A DNA stretch of 64,000 bases from assembly GCF_900111175.1 (NCBI RefSeq), contig NZ_FOGI01000005.1, positions 1-64,000 of the forward strand, in the 5' to 3' direction. Shown in pieces: positions 60,274 to 64,000 of the stretch. Position 1 is the first letter of the stretch. Each line of letters begins with the position of its first letter. Position numbers and translations under genes: made by a program. The notes beneath the pieces were generated by a model, which did no database searches, was not told the origin of the DNA, and saw only the letters and a list, made by a program, of their open reading frames with translations. This stretch comes from Actinokineospora terrae. GTDB taxonomy: Bacteria > Actinomycetota > Actinomycetes > Mycobacteriales > Pseudonocardiaceae.

Positions 60274-61281
60274 GTGACCACCACCGAGAACTCCGGCATC
60301 CCCGCGTTCCTGGGGCTCGACGACGCCGACCCGGCACTCGTCGGCACCGTCACCGCCGGGCTGGCCAATGTCGAGTCGCTGCTGCGCCAGGTCGTGCACA
60401 GCGACTTCGAGTTCGTCGACGAGGCCGCGCTGCACCTGGTGAAGGCCGGGGGCAAGCGCTTCCGCCCGCTGTTCACGCTGCTGTCGGCCCAGTTCAACCA
60501 GGGCAGCACCGAGCACGTCATCACCGCGGCCGCCGCGGTCGAGCTGGTGCACCTGGCGACGCTCTACCACGACGACGTGATGGACGAGGCCACCATGCGC
60601 CGCGGCGACGCGAGCGCGAACGCCAGGTGGAACAACTCGGTGGCCATCCTCACCGGCGACTTCCTGTTCGCGCACGCCTCGATGCTGGTCGCCGACCTCG
60701 GCGCCGACGCCACCAGGGTGATCGCCGAGACCATGCGCGAGCTGGTCACCGGGCAGATGCGCGAGACCGTCGGCCCCGGCGACAGCGACCCGATCGAGCA
60801 CTACCTGTCGGTGATCGCGCAGAAGACCGGCTCGCTGATCGCCACCTCCGGCCGCTACGGCGCCATGTTCTCCGGTGCCTCCCCGGCCGAGGTGCACGCG
60901 CTGTGCCGCTTCGGCGAGATCATCGGCGCCGCGTTCCAGATCTCCGACGACGTCATCGACATCGCCTCGCCCGCCGACGAGTCCGGCAAGACGCCCGGCA
61001 CCGACCTGCGCGAGGGCGTGCGGACGCTGCCGATGCTCTACGCGCTCGCCGACGGCGGCGACGCCCGGCTGCACCAGCTGCTGGCCGCGCCGATCACCGA
61101 CGACGCGGAGGTCGACGAGGCGCTGGAGCTGCTGCGCCGATCGGGTGGTCTAGACCGCGCCCGGCGGACGCTGGACTCCTACGCCGACCGCGCGTACGCG
61201 GAATTGGCCGCTCTGCCGGGGTGCGCCGCCCGCGACGCGCTCGAGCTACTGACACGTTATGTAGTCGCCCGAACCCGATGA
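60274..61281 (+). CDS. long-chain polyprenyl diphosphate synthase (GrcC1-like)
   Basis: Trans-prenyltransferase of 335 aa that builds the isoprenoid tail, most likely for MenA. The first Asp-rich motif is DDVMD at 100-104 (LYHDDVMDEATMRRG), and the second is DDVID at 225-229 (QISDDVIDIA). There are no bulky aromatic residues right before the first motif (ATLYH), in line with a long product. The length and position after the menaquinone genes match what I recall for M. tuberculosis GrcC1. GTG 60274 follows AGGAG at about 10 nt. A TAGGCT hexamer at 60228-60233 is a likely -10 box. Confidence 0.92.
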   Translation: MTTTENSGIPAFLGLDDADPALVGTVTAGLANVESLLRQVVHSDFEFVDEAALHLVKAGGKRFRPLFTLLSAQFNQGSTEHVITAAAAVELVHLATLYHDDVMDEATMRRGDASANARWNNSVAILTGDFLFAHASMLVADLGADATRVIAETMRELVTGQMRETVGPGDSDPIEHYLSVIAQKTGSLIATSGRYGAMFSGASPAEVHALCRFGEIIGAAFQISDDVIDIASPADESGKTPGTDLREGVRTLPMLYALADGGDARLHQLLAAPITDDAEVDEALELLRRSGGLDRARRTLDSYADRAYAELAALPGCAARDALELLTRYVVARTR

Positions 61282-61427
61282 GGCACCCTGGCGCGTACCG
61301 AACTGTGACGTAGCGGCTAATTGCGCGGCATGCCGCCGATGGTCCGACGCGTCGCAGTAACCTCCCCTAGGCTTGAACAACCGTATGCCGCGTCGACCGG
61401 GACGCGACCGGGAGGGAGACATCGGCG

Positions 61428-63413
61428 ATGCCGTTCTTCGGGCAGGTGTGGGTGTGGAGCCTCGCCGGTTTCCTGGTCGGAGCGGTGCTCTGCTGGCTGC
61501 TGATCGCCCTGCCCGCCCGCAAGCGCGTCACCGAGCTCGAGGGCAGGCTCACCGCCGTCCGCAAGCGCGAGGCGCGGCTGGCCGCCGAGGACAGCGGCTA
61601 CACCTCGGCGATCGTGCCCGGTCTCACCGACACCCGCGACGACCTCGGCTTCGTCCAGCCGCGGCGCACCGGTGAGGACTCCATCCGCCGCGGGCTGCTG
61701 ACGCTGTCCGACGAGGACGAGAACGGCCTGCGCTCGATGCCCGCCCCCGCGGTCGACGGGCACACCGACTACGACCACCAGCACGACGCGGGTCGCGACG
61801 ACGAGCACGACCGGGTCGATGCCGCGGACCGGCACGAGGGTGTCGACCGGCACGAAGACGCAGACCGGCACGAAGACGCTGACGACCGCGAGGACGACCG
61901 GGACGGTGCCGAGCGGGACTGGGACCGCGAGCCGGAGCACACCGCCGCCGAGCTGACGCAGTACATCCCGCCCGCCACGGAGTCCGGCACCGACTACCGC
62001 GAGGAAGCCGCGGAGTACCGAGCCGACTCGGATGCCGACGAGCGTGAGGACGCCACCGCCGAGTACCGCGAGGGTTCCGCCGAGTACCGCGAGGACGCTG
62101 CCGAGTACCGCGAAAGCGCCGCGGGGGAGTACCGCGAGGACGGTGCGGGCGTCGAGGCCGACTACCGCGAGGGCTTCCGGGCGGCCGCCGAGCAGGACGA
62201 GGACCGCGACTGGTTCGACCGCGACCGGCCCGGCCGGCTCGTGGACGACCTCGACGAGACCGCCGACACCGAGGCCGACTCCGAGTACTACGCCGACGAC
62301 GACCAAGCCGCCCGGGTTGTCGGCGACACCGACGACGAGCACGCGCTGCCCGCCGCCGAGGACGACCGCGACGACGAGACCGGCACGATCTTCACCCAGC
62401 ACACCACGCCGATCCCGGCCGAGCTGATCCGCCGGATCGACGCCGAGGGCAAGGCCGAGGCCGACCACGCCCCGGTCAACGGGACCTCGCTGACCGACGA
62501 CGCGCTGGTCGACGACCTCGACGACGAGCCGGACCTCGACCGCACCGGCTACCTCGACCCCGAGGCGGTCGCCCGCTACGGCGACCACGCCGCCCGCGGT
62601 GACCTCGCCGACGCCGACGAGCACCACGACGGCGACAGCAGCACCGAGCACGACCACGACGAGGAGACCCGCGCCGCCGAACGCCGCGCTGACGACCCCG
62701 CGATCAACACCGTCGACGCGACGCAGTTCGTCGTGCCGGTCGCGCGGGTGGAACCGGAGCACGTCGAGCCGGAGCCGGTGGCCGAGGTCGAGCCGCAGCG
62801 GCAGCCCGCGCACGCCGCGGTGGAGCCGGTCGGGTTCGTCGAGCAGGAACCCGCACTGGCGGTGACCGACCAGCCCGGGTTCCAGCAGCCAATTCAGCCG
62901 ACGCCCGCCTACGCGGAGGCGCTGCCGGAGAGGAACTCGAGTTTGTTGCCCAAGCGGATCCCGTCGAAGCCGCAGAACCGGTTCCCCTTCGGTGTGCAGA
63001 CCTCCACCACGCCGACCGCGTCCGTCCCGGCGCCGGTGGTCGCCGAGCCGGTCGCCGCGAAGCAGACCACGCCCGACCGCGAGCGGTCGCTGTTCGAGCC
63101 GATCCTGCCCGCCGACAACGCCGAGGCCGCCAAGCCCGCGCCCCCGCCGCCGAACCGCCTGCGCGGCGCCAGGACCCTGCAGCAGACCCCGTCCGGCGTC
63201 GACCCGTTCGTCCCGCCCGGCCCGTTCGGCCCCGGCTCGGCGATGCCGCTGCCCGGCGGCCGGTCCCCGTCGAGCGAGTACACGATCAAGGCCAGCGTGA
63301 CGGCCCTGCGCTACTGCGCCCCCGACTCGGCCAAGTTCGACCGCACGGTCGCCGAGGTGTGGTTCCGCTCGGTCGCCGACGCCGAGCGGGTCGGCTTCCG
63401 CCCCCTCGGCTGA
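61428..63413 (+). CDS. membrane-anchored acidic repeat protein with C-terminal sunset-like domain
   Basis: 661-aa protein I do not recognise as a whole. One transmembrane helix (about 8-28) is followed by a basic stretch and a very acidic, low-complexity central region. That region includes near-repeats of DRHEDA (about 135-152) and of (A/S)EYRE(D/G/S) (about 205-235). Residues 430-600 are rich in Pro, Val and Glu. The last 45 residues (EYTIKASVTALRYCAPDSAK, ending SVADAERVGFRPLG) resemble the small actinobacterial sunset domain and match the next gene's C-terminus. ATG 61428 follows GGGAGGG at about 10 nt. Role unknown. Confidence 0.8.
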   Translation: MPFFGQVWVWSLAGFLVGAVLCWLLIALPARKRVTELEGRLTAVRKREARLAAEDSGYTSAIVPGLTDTRDDLGFVQPRRTGEDSIRRGLLTLSDEDENGLRSMPAPAVDGHTDYDHQHDAGRDDEHDRVDAADRHEGVDRHEDADRHEDADDREDDRDGAERDWDREPEHTAAELTQYIPPATESGTDYREEAAEYRADSDADEREDATAEYREGSAEYREDAAEYRESAAGEYREDGAGVEADYREGFRAAAEQDEDRDWFDRDRPGRLVDDLDETADTEADSEYYADDDQAARVVGDTDDEHALPAAEDDRDDETGTIFTQHTTPIPAELIRRIDAEGKAEADHAPVNGTSLTDDALVDDLDDEPDLDRTGYLDPEAVARYGDHAARGDLADADEHHDGDSSTEHDHDEETRAAERRADDPAINTVDATQFVVPVARVEPEHVEPEPVAEVEPQRQPAHAAVEPVGFVEQEPALAVTDQPGFQQPIQPTPAYAEALPERNSSLLPKRIPSKPQNRFPFGVQTSTTPTASVPAPVVAEPVAAKQTTPDRERSLFEPILPADNAEAAKPAPPPPNRLRGARTLQQTPSGVDPFVPPGPFGPGSAMPLPGGRSPSSEYTIKASVTALRYCAPDSAKFDRTVAEVWFRSVADAERVGFRPLG

Positions 63414-63554
63414 CGTCACCCGAAGGTGTCCGGTCCGGGAACCGTCCGGCCGCGCCTAGGTGGCAGCTGTCCACCCAGAGTGATACAAGGGGTGTCTGGC
63501 TGTAGCACAACGGCGAACCCCGGTTGGGCACGACGGCGCACGAGGAGGCATCCG

Positions 63555-63944
63555 GTGAGGCGACCGGTTCTGTGGTGCGTGCTGTCCTTCCTGCTGGGCG
63601 TGGCCCTCACCTGGCGCTACCTCACCCGCAAGCCCCCACCGCGCCCCCCTTGGGTCATCCCGACCCCCAAGGTCCGCATCCCCCTGCAATCCCCCACCGC
63701 CCCCGACGACGAGTTCACCCACGTCTCCGGCACCCTCGACGACGCCTTCACCGCCCCAGCCGCCCCCGCAGGCCCCGACGGCATGGCCCCCTCCACGGAC
63801 TACACCGTCAAAGGCACCCACGGCATCTTCCACACCACCGAATCCCCCGCCTACCCCACCACCACAGCCACCGTCTGGTTCCGCACCGTAGCCGACGCCG
63901 AACGCGCAGGCTTCCTCCCCTGGACCACCACCAGCGACCGGTAG
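63555..63944 (+). CDS. membrane-anchored protein with C-terminal sunset-like domain
   Basis: 129-aa protein with one N-terminal transmembrane helix (about 5-22), a Pro-rich linker, and a C-terminal domain DYTVKGTHGIFHTTESPAYP, then TVWFRTVADAERAGFLPW. The AEVWFRS/TVWFRT and VADAER(V/A)GF segments are shared with the larger protein encoded 140 bp upstream, so the two are paralogous at this domain. GTG 63555 follows GAGGAGG by about 6 nt; the frame is open to 63426. Function unknown. Confidence 0.8.
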   Translation: MRRPVLWCVLSFLLGVALTWRYLTRKPPPRPPWVIPTPKVRIPLQSPTAPDDEFTHVSGTLDDAFTAPAAPAGPDGMAPSTDYTVKGTHGIFHTTESPAYPTTTATVWFRTVADAERAGFLPWTTTSDR

Positions 63945-63981
63945 CTCTAGCTCGCCTGGTGCTGGTCGGCGTTGTCAGGGG

Positions 63982-63998
63982 TTGGTCCAGAAGACCAA
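63982..63998. terminator. short inverted repeat near the right edge
   Basis: TTGGTC-CAGAA-GACCAA, 37 bp after the last stop. It may be a weak terminator; the window ends two bases later. Confidence 0.3.
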
Positions 63999-64000
63999 TC

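Overview
The window comes from a high-GC actinobacterium, most likely of the order Pseudonocardiales. The evidence is very GC-rich third codon positions, many GTG starts, RTGA translational coupling, and a gene order that, as I recall it, follows the heme / cytochrome c / menaquinone region of Mycobacterium tuberculosis (hemA-hemC-hemD-hemB ... hemL ... ccdA-resB-ccsA ... menA ... menE-menB-menD ... mgtA-menG ... menJ ... grcC1). No rRNA, tRNA, CRISPR array, phage or insertion sequence was recognised. The family level is inference.

Layout. 1-1010: a secreted FAS1 lipoprotein. 1075-11284: rex, then tetrapyrrole synthesis (hemA, hemC, hemD, hemB, hemL), interrupted by five small membrane-protein genes, then a phosphoglycerate-mutase-like gene. 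11284-17674: system II cytochrome c maturation (thioredoxin-like lipoprotein, ccdA, resB, ccsA), split by a regulatory block (sigma-like gene and two GAF-ANTAR genes). 17824-20992: EspI-like MinD/ParA ATPase, bldC, an Lrp-family regulator and a DUF4229 protein. 21051-30821: a cysteine synthase-family enzyme and the menaquinone locus (menA, menE, menB, menD) with two acyltransferase genes and one unknown gene. 30864-36101: paaABCDE (phenylacetyl-CoA epoxidase) and a PTS enzyme I. 36069-40161: hydrolase, inositol monophosphatase-family enzyme and two mannosyltransferase-like genes. 40194-43010: menG and menJ. 43061-44300: a DUF3800 gene and a repeat-bearing non-coding stretch. 44303-60137: the complete 14-gene nuo operon for complex I. 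60274-61281: a long-chain polyprenyl diphosphate synthase. 61428-63944: two membrane-anchored proteins sharing a C-terminal sunset-like domain.

How the parts fit. The window gathers respiratory-chain functions: heme for cytochromes, the cytochrome c maturation machine, the ring, side chain and tailoring enzymes of menaquinone, and NADH dehydrogenase. The NADH/NAD+ sensor Rex is encoded here, and Rex-type operators (GTGAA-N4-TTCAC class) lie in front of rex itself (1075-1092), in front of menJ (41692-41709) and, as a tandem pair, in front of nuoA (44159-44176 and 44190-44207). An iron-box-like palindrome lies just downstream of the nuo pair. Redox and perhaps iron status may therefore set heme, quinone and complex I levels together. 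The menJ site and the iron box are the least expected parts of this picture.

A second pattern is a TAnnnT hexamer ending 6-8 nt before the start codon of at least twelve genes, as expected for leaderless mRNAs. At two of these genes the stop codon of the upstream gene forms the first three bases of the hexamer.
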